A DNA stretch of 64,000 nt from an uncultured Bacillota bacterium (GTDB lineage: Bacteria > Bacillota > Clostridia > Oscillospirales > Oscillospiraceae): positions 77,238 through 141,237 of the forward strand of contig CANEFX010000001.1 in NCBI GenBank assembly GCA_947426945.1, read 5' to 3'. Of the stretch, positions 39,529-49,261 are shown one piece after another. The first letter of the stretch is position 1, and the number at the start of each line of letters is the position of its first letter. The notes beneath the pieces were generated by a model. That model worked only from the letters and a program-made list of their open reading frames with translations. It searched no databases and was not told where the DNA came from. Both the position numbers and the translations under genes were made by a program.

Positions 39529-41544
39529 ATGAATCTAGCAGACGCCATGACCATCAAGCTGGACTACGACCTGCCCGAGTATCCCGCCTTTGAGGAGGGC
39601 TACCGCCGGGCTCCCCGCCGTGAGTCCCACCTGTCCCAGGCCGACAAGGCTTTGGCAATCAAGAACGCTCTGCGGTATATCCACCCTGACCATCACGCCC
39701 AGATGGCCAAGGAGTTTGCCCAGGAGCTGGAAGAGCACGGCCGCATTTACGGCTACCGCTTCCGCCCCGCAGGCAGGCTGTACGGCAAGCCCATTGAGGA
39801 ATACAAGGGCAACTGCACCGAGGCCAAGGCCTTCCAGGTGATGATTGACAACAACCTGGATTTTGATATCGCCCTCTACCCCTATGAGCTGGTCACCTAC
39901 GGCGAGACCGGCCAGGTCTGCCAGAACTGGATGCAGTACCGCCTGATCAAGAAGTATCTGGAGGTTATGACCGACGAGCAGACCCTGGTGGTCATGTCCG
40001 GCCACCCCCTGGGTCTGTTCCACAGCCATAAGATGGCCCCCCGGTGCATCATCTCCAATGGCCTGATGGTGGGCATGTACGACAACCAGAAGGACTTCAA
40101 CCGGGCAGCCGCTATCGGCGTGGCCAACTACGGGCAGATGACCGCCGGCGGCTGGATGTACATCGGCCCCCAGGGCATCGTCCACGGCACCTTCAACACC
40201 CTGCTTAACGCCGGCCGTCTGAAGCTGGGCATCCCCGAGGATGGAAATCTGGCCGGCCGCCTGTTCATCTCCGCCGGTCTGGGCGGCATGTCGGGCGCGC
40301 AGGGCAAGGCCGCCGAGATTGCCGGGGCCGCATCCATCATCGCCGAGGTGGACGACTCCCGCATTGAGACCCGGTACACTCAGGGCTGGGTGAGCCACCG
40401 CACCGCCGACCTGGCCGAGGCCGTAAAGATTGCCCAGGAGCACCAGGCCTCCAAGCAGCCCTGCGCTGTGGCCTACCACGGCAACATCGTGGACCTGCTG
40501 GAGTACGTCTACGACAACAATATCCATGTGGACCTGCTGTCCGACCAGACCTCCTGCCACGTGCCCTACGACGGCGGCTACTGCCCCCAGGGCCTGACCT
40601 TTGAGCAGCGCACCGAGATGCTGGACAAGGATCCCGAGGGCTTCGCCAAGCTGGTGGACAAGACCCTCCAGCACCACTATGAGATGATCTGCAAGCTCCA
40701 CGACAAGGGCACCTACTTCTTCGATTACGGCAACAGCTTCCTGAAGGCGGTGTACGACACCGGCGTGAAGTCCATCTGCAAGAACGGCGAAAACGACCTG
40801 GACGGCTTTGTGTTCCCCTCCTACGTGGAGGACATCCTGGGTCCCTGCCTCTTTGACTTCGGCTACGGTCCCTTCCGCTGGTGCTGCCTGTCCCGGAACC
40901 CCGAGGATCTGGATAAGACCGACGCGGCCGCAGCTGAGTATATCAAGGCTCATAACCGCCGCTATCAGGACTATGACAACTATGTCTGGTGCCGGGACGC
41001 CAAGAAGAACAAGCTGGTTGTGGGCACCCAGTGCCGCATTCTGTATCAGGATGCCATGGGCCGCATGAACATCGCCCTGAAGTTTAATGAGATGGTCCGC
41101 AACGGCGAGATCGGCCCCGTCATGCTGGGCCGAGACCACCACGACACCGGCGGAACCGACTCCCCCTTCCGTGAGACCTCCAACATCAAGGACGGCTCCA
41201 ACATCATGGCCGAGATGGCCACCCAGTGCTACGCGGGCAACGCCGCCCGGGGCATGAGTCTTATCGCCCTGCACAACGGCGGCGGCACCGGCATCGGAAA
41301 GGCCATCAACGGCGGGTTCGGTATGGTGCTGGACGGCTCTGAGCGGGTGGACACCATCCTGCGCATGTCCATGCCCTGGGATACCATGGTGGGCGTCTCC
41401 CGCCGCAACTGGGCGGGCAACCCCAACTCCATGTCCACCGTGGCCGAGTACAACGAGATGTACAAGGGTCAGGACCACATTACCATGCCTTATATTGCCG
41501 ACGACGCTGTGGTTACCGAGGCGCTCAAGAGCGTTCAAGGCTGA
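39529..41544 (+). CDS. hutU: Urocanate hydratase (long form)
   Basis: A 671-aa NAD-dependent urocanase converting urocanate to imidazolonepropionate. Recognisable regions: VMSGHPLGLFHSHKMAPRCI, NYGQMTAGGWMYIGPQGIVH, and the NAD-binding stretch around GLGGMSGAQGKAAEIAG. The length matches the long (about 670 aa) class also found in animals, not the 550-560 aa Pseudomonas/Bacillus class. Start ATG 39529 after AACGGAGG. Confidence 0.95.
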   Translation: MNLADAMTIKLDYDLPEYPAFEEGYRRAPRRESHLSQADKALAIKNALRYIHPDHHAQMAKEFAQELEEHGRIYGYRFRPAGRLYGKPIEEYKGNCTEAKAFQVMIDNNLDFDIALYPYELVTYGETGQVCQNWMQYRLIKKYLEVMTDEQTLVVMSGHPLGLFHSHKMAPRCIISNGLMVGMYDNQKDFNRAAAIGVANYGQMTAGGWMYIGPQGIVHGTFNTLLNAGRLKLGIPEDGNLAGRLFISAGLGGMSGAQGKAAEIAGAASIIAEVDDSRIETRYTQGWVSHRTADLAEAVKIAQEHQASKQPCAVAYHGNIVDLLEYVYDNNIHVDLLSDQTSCHVPYDGGYCPQGLTFEQRTEMLDKDPEGFAKLVDKTLQHHYEMICKLHDKGTYFFDYGNSFLKAVYDTGVKSICKNGENDLDGFVFPSYVEDILGPCLFDFGYGPFRWCCLSRNPEDLDKTDAAAAEYIKAHNRRYQDYDNYVWCRDAKKNKLVVGTQCRILYQDAMGRMNIALKFNEMVRNGEIGPVMLGRDHHDTGGTDSPFRETSNIKDGSNIMAEMATQCYAGNAARGMSLIALHNGGGTGIGKAINGGFGMVLDGSERVDTILRMSMPWDTMVGVSRRNWAGNPNSMSTVAEYNEMYKGQDHITMPYIADDAVVTEALKSVQG

Positions 41545-41565
41545 ATTTTACTGCGACAACATTTC

Positions 41566-41594
41566 AGAGGGGGCGTTTTACGCCCCCTCTTTTG
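41566..41594 (+). terminator. hutU-hutI intercistronic terminator
   Basis: An 11-bp perfect stem (41566-41576 with 41580-41590) with TTT loop, followed by TTTTGG. Since hutI starts only 16 bases later, partial termination in the operon is likely. Confidence 0.65.
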
Positions 41595-41609
41595 GAAAGG
41601 AATGACAAT

Positions 41610-42827
41610 ATGAAAACCATTGTCACCAACATCGGTATGCTGGCCACCCCCCAGGGTTTCGGGCCCAAGAAGGGAAATGAGCAGGGAAATATTCAGATTC
41701 TCAAAGATGCCTGGGTCCTGATGGAGGACGGCGTCATCTCTCAGATTGGGACCGGTTCCGCCCCGGCGGCGGACCAGGTCGTCGACGCCCGGGGCAGTCT
41801 GGTCACCCCCGGCCTGGTGGACGCCCATACCCATCTGATTTTCGGCGGCTGGCGGCAGAATGAGTTGGGCCTGAAGCTCCACGGCAAGAGCTATCTGGAG
41901 ATTCAGAACGCTGGCGGCGGCATCCAGTCCACCACCAACGCCACCCGCCAGGCCACCGAGGAGGAACTGACCCAGAAGGCCGCCCGGGCTCTGGACGAGA
42001 TGATGGGCTTCGGCGTTACCACCTGCGAGGCCAAGAGCGGCTACGGCCTGGCCACCGAGCACGAGCTGAAGGCCCTGCGGGTTATCAAGAACCTGAACGA
42101 CCGCCACGCCATGGACATCGTGGCCACTTTTATGGGGGCCCATCTGGTCCCTGCCGAGTACAAGGCCAACCGGGCCGAGTACATTCGCCTGGTGTGTGAG
42201 GAGATGATGCCCCTGGTGGCCGAACAGGGTATTGCCAAATACTGCGATGTGTTCTGCGAGGCGGACACCTTCACCGTGGAGGAGTCCCGCCAGGTGCTGG
42301 AGGCGGGCAAGCGGTACGGCCTGATCCCGAAAATTCACGCCGACGAGATTGAGGCCATCGGCGGCTCCCAGCTGGCCGGCGAGATCGGGGCTATCTCCGC
42401 CGAGCACCTTATCGTCTGTCCCCCGGAGGGCGTCGCCAGCATGGCGCAGGGCGGGGTCATCGCCTGCCTGCTGCCTGCCACCAGCTTCTATCTGGGGGCG
42501 GTATTTGCCCCTGCCCGGGATATGGTCAACGCCGGCGTGCCGGTGGCCATGGCCTCTGACTTCAACCCCGGCTCCTGCCCCTGCCTGAATCTTCAGTTCG
42601 TCATCAACCTGGGCTGCCTGAAGTACAAACTTACACCGGAGGAGGTTCTCACCGCCGTCACGCTCAACGCCGCCTCCGCCATCGGCATGGCGGACAAGGT
42701 GGGCTCCGTGGAACCGGGGAAGCAGGGCGATCTGGTGATCTGGGACGCACCCGACCTGGATTATATCTGCTACCGCATGGGCAGCAATCTGGTCCGGACC
42801 GTCATCAAGAAGGGCGCTGTTATCTGA
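41610..42827 (+). CDS. hutI: Imidazolonepropionase
   Basis: A 405-aa amidohydrolase turning imidazolonepropionate into N-formimino-L-glutamate. Metal site VDAHTHLIFGG, substrate region KSGYGLATEHELKALRVIKN, HADEIEAIGGSQLAGEIGAI (metal His), and the catalytic Asp in MASDFNPGSCP. Start ATG 41610 with GAAAGGA upstream; the TTG at 41592 would put the start on the ribosome site. Confidence 0.95.
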   Translation: MKTIVTNIGMLATPQGFGPKKGNEQGNIQILKDAWVLMEDGVISQIGTGSAPAADQVVDARGSLVTPGLVDAHTHLIFGGWRQNELGLKLHGKSYLEIQNAGGGIQSTTNATRQATEEELTQKAARALDEMMGFGVTTCEAKSGYGLATEHELKALRVIKNLNDRHAMDIVATFMGAHLVPAEYKANRAEYIRLVCEEMMPLVAEQGIAKYCDVFCEADTFTVEESRQVLEAGKRYGLIPKIHADEIEAIGGSQLAGEIGAISAEHLIVCPPEGVASMAQGGVIACLLPATSFYLGAVFAPARDMVNAGVPVAMASDFNPGSCPCLNLQFVINLGCLKYKLTPEEVLTAVTLNAASAIGMADKVGSVEPGKQGDLVIWDAPDLDYICYRMGSNLVRTVIKKGAVI

Positions 42828-42842
42828 GAGGAGGGGCGGAGT

Positions 42843-43280
42843 ATGGATAGAACGGACTATCAAATTCTGAACCTGCTCCAGGCGGACAGCCGTACTACCT
42901 TAAAGACCATCGGGGACAGGGTGGGACTCACCGCTCCTGCCGTCTCCGAGCGTATCCGGCGCATGGAGGAGAAAGGGGTCATCAAAAACTTCTCCGTCAG
43001 CGTGGACCGCACCCTGCTGGACAGCAGCCTGACCGGATTTATCCTGGTGGCGGTCTTTCCGGAGAAGTACAACCAGTTCTGCCGGTTCTGTGAGGAGACC
43101 TCCGCCATTATTGCGCACCACCACCTGGTGGGAAAGCTCAATGCGCTGCTGCGCTTCGCGGTAAAGGATACCCGGGAGCTGGATGTCCTGCTGGCCGCCA
43201 TCAAGCAGTACGGTGACTCCCAGACCTCGGTGGAACTGGGGGCCTGCTTTGAGCGGAAGGACATCCCCCTCCCCAAATAA
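42843..43280 (+). CDS. Lrp/AsnC-family regulator
   Basis: A 145-aa feast/famine regulator. Helix-turn-helix TTLKTIGDRVGLTAPAVSER, and a RAM effector domain with HHHLVGKLNALLRFAVKD. It is the last gene of the hutU-hutI transcript and could sense histidine, glutamate or another amino acid. Confidence 0.92.
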   Translation: MDRTDYQILNLLQADSRTTLKTIGDRVGLTAPAVSERIRRMEEKGVIKNFSVSVDRTLLDSSLTGFILVAVFPEKYNQFCRFCEETSAIIAHHHLVGKLNALLRFAVKDTRELDVLLAAIKQYGDSQTSVELGACFERKDIPLPK

Positions 43281-43296
43281 CGCACTGAAAGTGAAA

Positions 43297-43336
43297 GCGG
43301 CCAGCCGGAGTATTCCGGCTGGCCGCCTGTTTTGTT
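43297..43336 (+). terminator. Terminator of the hutU-hutI-lrp transcript
   Basis: A 13-bp perfect stem (43297-43309 with 43314-43326) followed by CTGTTTTGTT. It separates this transcript from a convergent gene. Confidence 0.8.
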
Positions 43337-44706
43337 CAGGACATTTTTTCCGCGCAGAAGGCGTCGATTTTCTGCTTGATCTCATCGGGTCTCAGGTATT
43401 TCAGCAGATAGCCCGCCGGCTTCAGGGAGAGCAGTTCCCGTACAATATCCGGGTCGCTCCTTCCGGTGAGGAAGATCACCGGAATTTTGGCGAACTCCTT
43501 CGCCGAGCGGAGCATCTCCAGAGTCTGCTTTCCGTTGCACACGGGCATCTCATAGTCCAGCAGGATCAGATCGGGCTTGTCCAGAGTAATGGTCCGGATG
43601 GCAGCCACCCCGGATTCGGCCAAAACCACCTGATAATCCTCTGCCAGCAGATTTTTGATGCCCTCCCGCACTGTCATGGAGTCGTCTACCACCAGTACCT
43701 TCAGCCGGGGGTCAGACTCCTCCTGGGTCACCTGCTTCTCCCGCTTTGCCAGGTATTTCTCCACCTCAGACAGGGCGTTTTCCTGCTCAATGGGGGTACC
43801 GACGCCGTTTTCCAGCAGATGAGGCGCAATCGCGCAGTAGGCGAAATATCCTGCCCCGCCCGTGTTGAACAGCAGGCTGACCTGGGGGTGCTCCCGCTCG
43901 AATATCTTTCGGAACTGCTCATAGGACAGGAGATTTTCCTCCTTCAGCTCATAGGCCTTCACATCCGGGAGGTGCTCCATAACCCGGCCCACGAACTGCC
44001 GCGCCATGTATCTGGCAGCGTTGACCAGCATGGAGTCCAGTTTGCCGGTCTGAAGGCCCATGACCTTGCCCACCGTATTAATCAGCAGCTTTTCCTCAAA
44101 GGCCAGAACGACCTCCTGCTTTTTCTCACCCTGATTGGTGCCGTAAACCAAGCGGTAGTATACGCCTTTGCCAAACTTCTCTCCGCCGTAGACGTCGCTG
44201 ATGACCTGGGATTCCAGGTGGAACATGTCAAACACCAGCTGTACGATCACCTTTTTTACGGCGGCCAGCTCCTCCCCGGGCAGAAGGTGTTTCCAGGTGC
44301 TGATCCGTTCGCCTGTAATGGCCTGGTCCTCCGTCATGGTGTGGCCAATCAGCCACCCGGTGCAGACGCCCAGAAAGTGGTCCACCGCATCGGGAGAGTA
44401 GCCGGTCTTTTCCAGCTCCTGCTCCAGAGCGGGGAGGGTGTTTTCCCGAAAGCCCCGGTGAATGCGGCGGTGCTGTTCCAGGTCCTCATAGCCGATAGAT
44501 TCCATGTACGCCTCTTCATCCGCGAAGTGTTTTACGGCGTGGCCCTTGAAGTATTTGATTCCCTCCTGACAGGTCCATTGGCTGTCCTTTTCCTCCTCGC
44601 GGAAAGTGAACAGCTTGTTGATGATTTTAAACAGGCGCCGGTGCTCCTGGTCAATCACCTCTACGCCGATGTTAAATTCGTCCCGCCACTCAAAATGGGT
44701 CTCCAT
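43336..44706 (-). CDS. Hemerythrin - CheX-like - response regulator fusion
   Basis: A 456-aa protein. Residues 1-135 are a bacteriohemerythrin with all diiron ligands in place: His22, His56, His60/Glu64, His79, His83, and His122/Asp127. Residues about 140-320 resemble a CheX/CheC-type domain (KLDSMLVNAARYMARQFVGR), with lower certainty. Residues about 335-456 are a receiver domain with VLVVDDSM and phospho-Asp in LILLDYEMPVCNG. Start ATG 44706 (GGGAGG upstream). It probably couples oxygen, NO or redox sensing to a phosphorelay. No DNA-binding or output domain follows the receiver. Confidence 0.85.
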   Translation of the reverse strand: METHFEWRDEFNIGVEVIDQEHRRLFKIINKLFTFREEEKDSQWTCQEGIKYFKGHAVKHFADEEAYMESIGYEDLEQHRRIHRGFRENTLPALEQELEKTGYSPDAVDHFLGVCTGWLIGHTMTEDQAITGERISTWKHLLPGEELAAVKKVIVQLVFDMFHLESQVISDVYGGEKFGKGVYYRLVYGTNQGEKKQEVVLAFEEKLLINTVGKVMGLQTGKLDSMLVNAARYMARQFVGRVMEHLPDVKAYELKEENLLSYEQFRKIFEREHPQVSLLFNTGGAGYFAYCAIAPHLLENGVGTPIEQENALSEVEKYLAKREKQVTQEESDPRLKVLVVDDSMTVREGIKNLLAEDYQVVLAESGVAAIRTITLDKPDLILLDYEMPVCNGKQTLEMLRSAKEFAKIPVIFLTGRSDPDIVRELLSLKPAGYLLKYLRPDEIKQKIDAFCAEKMS

Positions 44707-44799
44707 AGCACAGCCTCCCTGTGAAAATATGTTTATGGGGCAATTATACAATATCAGACCCTTTTTTGCAAGGGACTTCCGGCGGCAGAGAGGAAAAAA

Positions 44800-44825
44800 G
44801 CCCGCTCCCGATTTCGGGAGCGGGC
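44800..44825 (-). terminator. Terminator of fhs
   Basis: A 12-bp perfect stem (44800-44811 with 44814-44825) followed on the minus strand by TTTTTTCC, 16 bases after the fhs stop codon. Confidence 0.8.
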
Positions 44826-44840
44826 CGGAGGTCAGATATT

Positions 44841-46514
44841 TTAGAACAGGCCGGTAATTTTTCCGTTTTCATCCACATCGATCTTCTCGGCGGAGGGTAC
44901 CTTGGGCAGACCGGGCATGGTCATGATATCGCCGGTGAGGGCGACAATGAATCCGGCGCCGGCGCACACCTTCAGGTTGCGGACGGTGACCTCGAAGCCC
45001 TTGGGCGCGCCCAGCAGTGCCTGGTTGTCGGAGAAGGAGTACTGGGTCTTGGCCATGCAGATGGGCAGATCGCCAAAGCCCAGATCGGTGAGCTGCTGGG
45101 CCTGCTTCCTGGCGTTGGGGGTGAGAACCACCCGGTCGCCGTGGTATACCTTGGTGACGATGGTGTTCAGCTTGTCCTGGATGGAGGCCCCGTCCTCATA
45201 GACGAAGGAGAACTGGTTGGGCTCCTCACACAGCCGGACGACCTCCTCGGCCAGGGCCACGCCGCCCTCGCCGCCCTTGGCCCACACCTCGGACAGGGCC
45301 ACATTGACGCCCAGCTCATTGCACTTCTTCTCCACCAGGTCCAGCTCGGCCTTGGTGTCGGTGGGGAAGGCGTTAATGGCCACCACGCAGGGCAGGCCGT
45401 AGACGTTCTTCACGTTGTCCACGTGCTGAAGCAGGTTGGGCAGACCCTTCTCCAGGGCCTCCAGGTTCTCGCTGTTCAGTTCGGGCTTGGGCACGCCGCC
45501 GTGGTACTTCAGGGCGCGGACGGTGGCGACAATCACAACGGCGGAGGGCTTCAGCCCTGCCTTGCGGCACTTGATGTCAATGAATTTCTCCGCGCCCAGG
45601 TCGGCGGCGAAGCCGGCCTCAGTAACGGCGTAGTCGGCCACTTTCAGGGCCATGCGGGTGGCCATGACGGAGTTGCAGCCGTGGGCGATGTTGGCGAAGG
45701 GGCCGCCGTGGATGAAGGCGGGGGTGCCCTCCAGAGTCTGGACCAGGTTGGGTTTGACGGCGTCCTTCAGCAGAGCGGCCATAGCGCCCTCGGCCTTCAG
45801 GTCGTGGGCGGTGACGGGCTTGCCGTCATAGGTGTAGGCCACGATCATTTTGCCCAGCCGTTCCTTCAAATCGGAGATGGAGGTGGACAGGCACAGCACG
45901 GCCATGATCTCGCTGGCCACGGTAATCTCAAAGCCGTCCTCACGGGGCACGCCCTGCATTTTGCCGCCCAGGCCGTTGATAATATGGCGCAGCTGACGGT
46001 CGTTCATGTCCACAGCCCGCTTCCAGGTGATCTGCTTGACGTCGATGCCCAGAGCGTTGCCCTGCTGAATGTGGTTGTCCAGCATGGCGGCCATCAGGTT
46101 GTTGGCGGCCCCGATGGCGTGGAAGTCGCCGGTAAAGTGGAGATTGATGTCCTCCATGGGCACCACCTGGGCGTAGCCGCCGCCGGCGGCGCCGCCCTTC
46201 ACGCCGAACACGGGGCCCAGGGAGGGCTCCCGCAGGGCGACGGCGGATTTCTTGCCGATCTTGCGCAGGCCGTCGGCCAGACCCACAGAGGTGGTGGTCT
46301 TGCCCTCGCCGGCAGGGGTGGGGGTGATGGCGGTGACCAGGATCAGCTTGCCGTCGGGAGCGGCGGTCTCATTGAGCAGCTTGTAGTCGATCTTGGCCTT
46401 GTAGTTGCCGTACATCTCCAGGTACTTTTCGTCGATGCCGGCGGCGGCGGCGATCTCAGTGATGCGCTTCGGGGTATGTTCCTGGGCGATCTCAATATCG
46501 GATTTGATGCTCAT
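44841..46514 (-). CDS. fhs: Formate-tetrahydrofolate ligase
   Basis: A 557-aa enzyme linking formate, ATP and THF to 10-formyl-THF, reversibly. The P-loop [20 protein letters not shown] is diagnostic, with downstream [20 protein letters not shown] and FDIKCR-type region [23 protein letters not shown] 46514 is chosen with AGGAGG upstream; a longer frame begins before the promoter leader. With FtcD and FchA it can run backward, giving formate plus ATP from the histidine-derived one-carbon unit. Confidence 0.96.
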   Translation of the reverse strand: MSIKSDIEIAQEHTPKRITEIAAAAGIDEKYLEMYGNYKAKIDYKLLNETAAPDGKLILVTAITPTPAGEGKTTTSVGLADGLRKIGKKSAVALREPSLGPVFGVKGGAAGGGYAQVVPMEDINLHFTGDFHAIGAANNLMAAMLDNHIQQGNALGIDVKQITWKRAVDMNDRQLRHIINGLGGKMQGVPREDGFEITVASEIMAVLCLSTSISDLKERLGKMIVAYTYDGKPVTAHDLKAEGAMAALLKDAVKPNLVQTLEGTPAFIHGGPFANIAHGCNSVMATRMALKVADYAVTEAGFAADLGAEKFIDIKCRKAGLKPSAVVIVATVRALKYHGGVPKPELNSENLEALEKGLPNLLQHVDNVKNVYGLPCVVAINAFPTDTKAELDLVEKKCNELGVNVALSEVWAKGGEGGVALAEEVVRLCEEPNQFSFVYEDGASIQDKLNTIVTKVYHGDRVVLTPNARKQAQQLTDLGFGDLPICMAKTQYSFSDNQALLGAPKGFEVTVRNLKVCAGAGFIVALTGDIMTMPGLPKVPSAEKIDVDENGKITGLF

Positions 46515-46583
46515 GTCTGTGGGCCTCCTGCTTTCTGTAAATTTTTGTTTCTCCGGGGACGGTCCCGGCTTTTGACTGTCACC

Positions 46584-46612
46584 ATTATAACGCACAAAGC
46601 AGCTCCCGTAAA
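46584..46612 (-). promoter_or_regulatory. Promoter of fhs
   Basis: Minus-strand TTTACG (46607-46612), 17 bases, TATAAT (46584-46589), about 70 bases before the ATG. The interval 46515-46971 carries this and the nhaC promoter; no gene is seen. Confidence 0.65.
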
Positions 46613-46810
46613 TAATATTTTTTTGTCACATCGGGACAATTACTTTTTTTCATAAAGCAAACGGCCGGTTTTACAAAAAAGTAGACCAGGGCCGCTTCAA
46701 TCCCCTGTCCTGCAAGGGCTCTTTTATAAAGTGCTGTACCGCCGTACTGACACATCAGCAGTAGACTATGATACTGTACAAGCAACTTTCATTTTCTCAG
46801 CACATTTTTG

Positions 46811-46839
46811 TTGATTTTAACAATCCGTTGTGATATGAT
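46811..46839 (+). promoter_or_regulatory. Promoter of the NhaC gene
   Basis: TTGATT (46811-46816), 17 bases, TATGAT (46834-46839). The leader of about 125 bases contains a 10-bp hairpin, TTTTCCGGGA/TCCCGGAAAA (46876-46885 with 46895-46904). Confidence 0.65.
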
Positions 46840-46971
46840 ACTTTTCGTATCGGGGCTCTGTTGGAGAGGGGCTCTTTTTCCGGGAAAACCATCCTCCCGG
46901 AAAAGGAGATCCGGCCGGGCCGCGAAAAATCGGAAGAGGAAACATATTCAAGAAAGAGGGGTACATTATCT

Positions 46972-48570
46972 ATGGCAAGTAACGAAAAAACCCGCAGCGT
47001 GCGGCTCCCCAACGTCGTCGAGGCGTTGATCCCCATCATCGTGATGATGGGCCTGATGATCTACGGCCTGAACTTCACCGACGGCACCTATGTGGACGCC
47101 CACATGCCTCTGGCCGTGTCCATCGTGGTGGCCTGCATTGTAGGCTGCCTCTGCGGCCACAGCTTCTCCGACATGCTGGCCGGCATGATCGACCGGCTGA
47201 ACGCTACCATGGAGGCCATCCTGATCCTGTGCACCGTAGGTCTGCTGGTCGCCTCCTTCCTCATGTCGGGCACCATTCCCGCCCTGATCTACTACGGGCT
47301 GAACCTCCTGACTCCCCAGCTGTTCCTGCCTGTGGGCTGCGTCCTGTGCGCCATCGTCGGCCTGGCCTGCGGCTCCTCCTGGACCGCCACCGCCACCATG
47401 GGCATCGCCATGCTGGGCATCGGCGCCGGCCTGGGCATCCCCGCCCCCATCACCGCCGGTATGGCTATCTCCGGCGCCTATGTGGGCGACAAGTTCTCCC
47501 CCCTGTCCGACACCACCAACCTGGCCGCCGCCGTGTCTGAGACCGGCCTGTTCGACCACGTGACCGCCATGGTGTCCACCACCGCCCCCACCTTCGTCCT
47601 GGCCCTGATCGGCTATGCCATCCTGGGCGTGGCCACCAGCTCCGGCAGCTACGATCCCACCGTGGCCAAGGACATCCAGACCGTGATCGCCTCCGGCTTC
47701 AACATCAACCCCTTCCTGCTGGTCCCCATCCTGGTGGTTATCGCCGCCTGCGTGATGCGGCTCCCCGGCCTGGTGGGCGTTACCATCTCCATCGTGACCG
47801 GCGTGCTCTTCGCGGTCATCTTCCAGGGCGTGGGCAGCCTGGCCGACCTGTTCGACATGCTGCACTACGGCTTCGGCTTCGGCGTTGACACCGCCGACGA
47901 GGTCCTGGTCGCGGCGGAGGCCGCTGCTCTGGGCGTGGGCCAGGACGCTTACGTCACTGTCTGCGACCTGCTCAACCGGGGCGGCATGGACCACACCATG
48001 TGGACCATCAACCTGATCCTGCTGGCTGTGGCCTACGGTGGCGCTCTGGAGCGCTGCGGCTGCACCGAGGCTCTGTTCGGCAAGCTGAAGAGCAAGATCA
48101 GCTCCGTGGGCAGCCTGATTCTGGCCACCATGGTTACCTCTCTGTTCTGCGACGCCACCATGTGCGACCAGTTCCTGGGCATCGGCGTTCCCGCTCCCCT
48201 GTATGTGGAGAAATATGACGAGATGGGCCTGGGCCGGAACATGATGTCCCGCACCCTGGAGGACTGCGGCACCCTGTGGGCCGCCATGTTCCCCTGGACC
48301 GGTTGCGGCGCCTATCAGCAGGGCGTGTTCGGCATGAGCCCCTTCACCTACTTCCCCTTCGCTTTCGTGAACCTGCTCAACCCCATCTACGCCGCCATCA
48401 CCGCTTTCATGGGCCGCAATATCTTCTGGGCTGACGGCTCTTACACCAATATCCTGGGCAAGACCAAGGCCGGCAAGCCCGCCGGCGCCCCTGCCGAGGC
48501 GCATGAGAAGGCCCTGAAGAATCTGGAAGCCCGCCGCGCCGCCGGCAAGGCCCCCAAGATCAGCGCCTGA
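46972..48570 (+). CDS. NhaC-family Na+/H+ antiporter-type transporter
   Basis: A 532-aa membrane protein with about eleven hydrophobic segments. NhaC-family patterns: GSSWTATATMGIAMLGIGAG, ITAGMAISGAYVGDKFSPLS, DTTNLAAAV. ATG 46972 is preferred (GAGGGG upstream); the frame from 46861 lies in the leader. Location between fhs and hutH suggests a role in histidine metabolism, such as sodium/proton balance or amino-acid exchange; some NhaC-fold proteins exchange organic acids. Substrate is open. Confidence 0.87.
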   Translation: MASNEKTRSVRLPNVVEALIPIIVMMGLMIYGLNFTDGTYVDAHMPLAVSIVVACIVGCLCGHSFSDMLAGMIDRLNATMEAILILCTVGLLVASFLMSGTIPALIYYGLNLLTPQLFLPVGCVLCAIVGLACGSSWTATATMGIAMLGIGAGLGIPAPITAGMAISGAYVGDKFSPLSDTTNLAAAVSETGLFDHVTAMVSTTAPTFVLALIGYAILGVATSSGSYDPTVAKDIQTVIASGFNINPFLLVPILVVIAACVMRLPGLVGVTISIVTGVLFAVIFQGVGSLADLFDMLHYGFGFGVDTADEVLVAAEAAALGVGQDAYVTVCDLLNRGGMDHTMWTINLILLAVAYGGALERCGCTEALFGKLKSKISSVGSLILATMVTSLFCDATMCDQFLGIGVPAPLYVEKYDEMGLGRNMMSRTLEDCGTLWAAMFPWTGCGAYQQGVFGMSPFTYFPFAFVNLLNPIYAAITAFMGRNIFWADGSYTNILGKTKAGKPAGAPAEAHEKALKNLEARRAAGKAPKISA

Positions 48571-48658
48571 TTATCTACACTGTAATTTACTGTATCAACT
48601 CCGCCCCCTGCGGGGGGGCGGGTGCCAAAAGGCATTTGGTGAAGAAAGGAATCTGCCT

Positions 48659-49153
48659 GTGAGCGCGAAACCTCTCCCTTGGGCTGATCTGTCCGGCCCT
48701 ATCTATATTCCCCGGGAGCTGAAGCCCCGGAAGCCTTACGTTGTCTACACCTGCTGGGCTATGGTGGCGCTTCTGCTGATAGGGGGTATTTTCACCCGGT
48801 TTAAGATTGCCCTGATTTTCGGCGTGCTCTACACCCTTACCCTGCTGACCAAAAAGGATGTGGCGGTGACAGAGCGAGGGCTGGAAATCTTCTATCAGAT
48901 GAAGATTACCACCAACTACAACTTTTGGCCCTGGGAAGAGATCAACGCTATCGTGGTGGAGGACCGCAACCATCCTGAGCTCATCGCTCTCCACATCGGG
49001 CGGGGCAGCGCCAGCAAACGTTTTTTCTTCACCCGGCCCGACACCGAAAAGATTCTGGTCCTGGCCCGGGAGAAGCATCCCGGCGTCCCGGTGCGCCAGG
49101 CAACTGACAACCCCCGTTCCGGCGGCTTTTCCCGCAAGAGTAAGGGGCTGTGA
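48659..49153 (+). CDS. Membrane protein with bacterial PH-like domain
   Basis: A 164-aa protein. Two hydrophobic helices (VVYTCWAMVALLLIGGIFTR, IALIFGVLYTLTLLT) are followed by a beta-rich YcxB/PH-like part (GLEIFYQMKITTNYNFWPWE, RFFFTRPDTEKILVLA). Function unknown. GTG 48659 is the start with AAAGGAA upstream. It lies between nhaC and hutH. Confidence 0.65.
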   Translation: MSAKPLPWADLSGPIYIPRELKPRKPYVVYTCWAMVALLLIGGIFTRFKIALIFGVLYTLTLLTKKDVAVTERGLEIFYQMKITTNYNFWPWEEINAIVVEDRNHPELIALHIGRGSASKRFFFTRPDTEKILVLAREKHPGVPVRQATDNPRSGGFSRKSKGL

Positions 49154-49159
49154 CCATTC

Positions 49160-49206
49160 GCGGCCCCCAGAGGGACCCCTACCCTTTGGGGGCCGCCCTT
49201 TAACTT
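49160..49206 (+). terminator. Terminator before hutH
   Basis: A 10-bp GC stem (49160-49169 with 49187-49196) followed by CCTTTAACTTT. Confidence 0.6.
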
Positions 49207-49261
49207 TGTAAGCTACCGGCCCAGGCCGGATAAAATAATAAAAGAAATGAGGTAGTTCCCT

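Noticed and set aside
39535-41538. A 667-codon open frame antisense to hutU
   Set aside because: Pure shadow of hutU with Gly/His/Val-rich translation.
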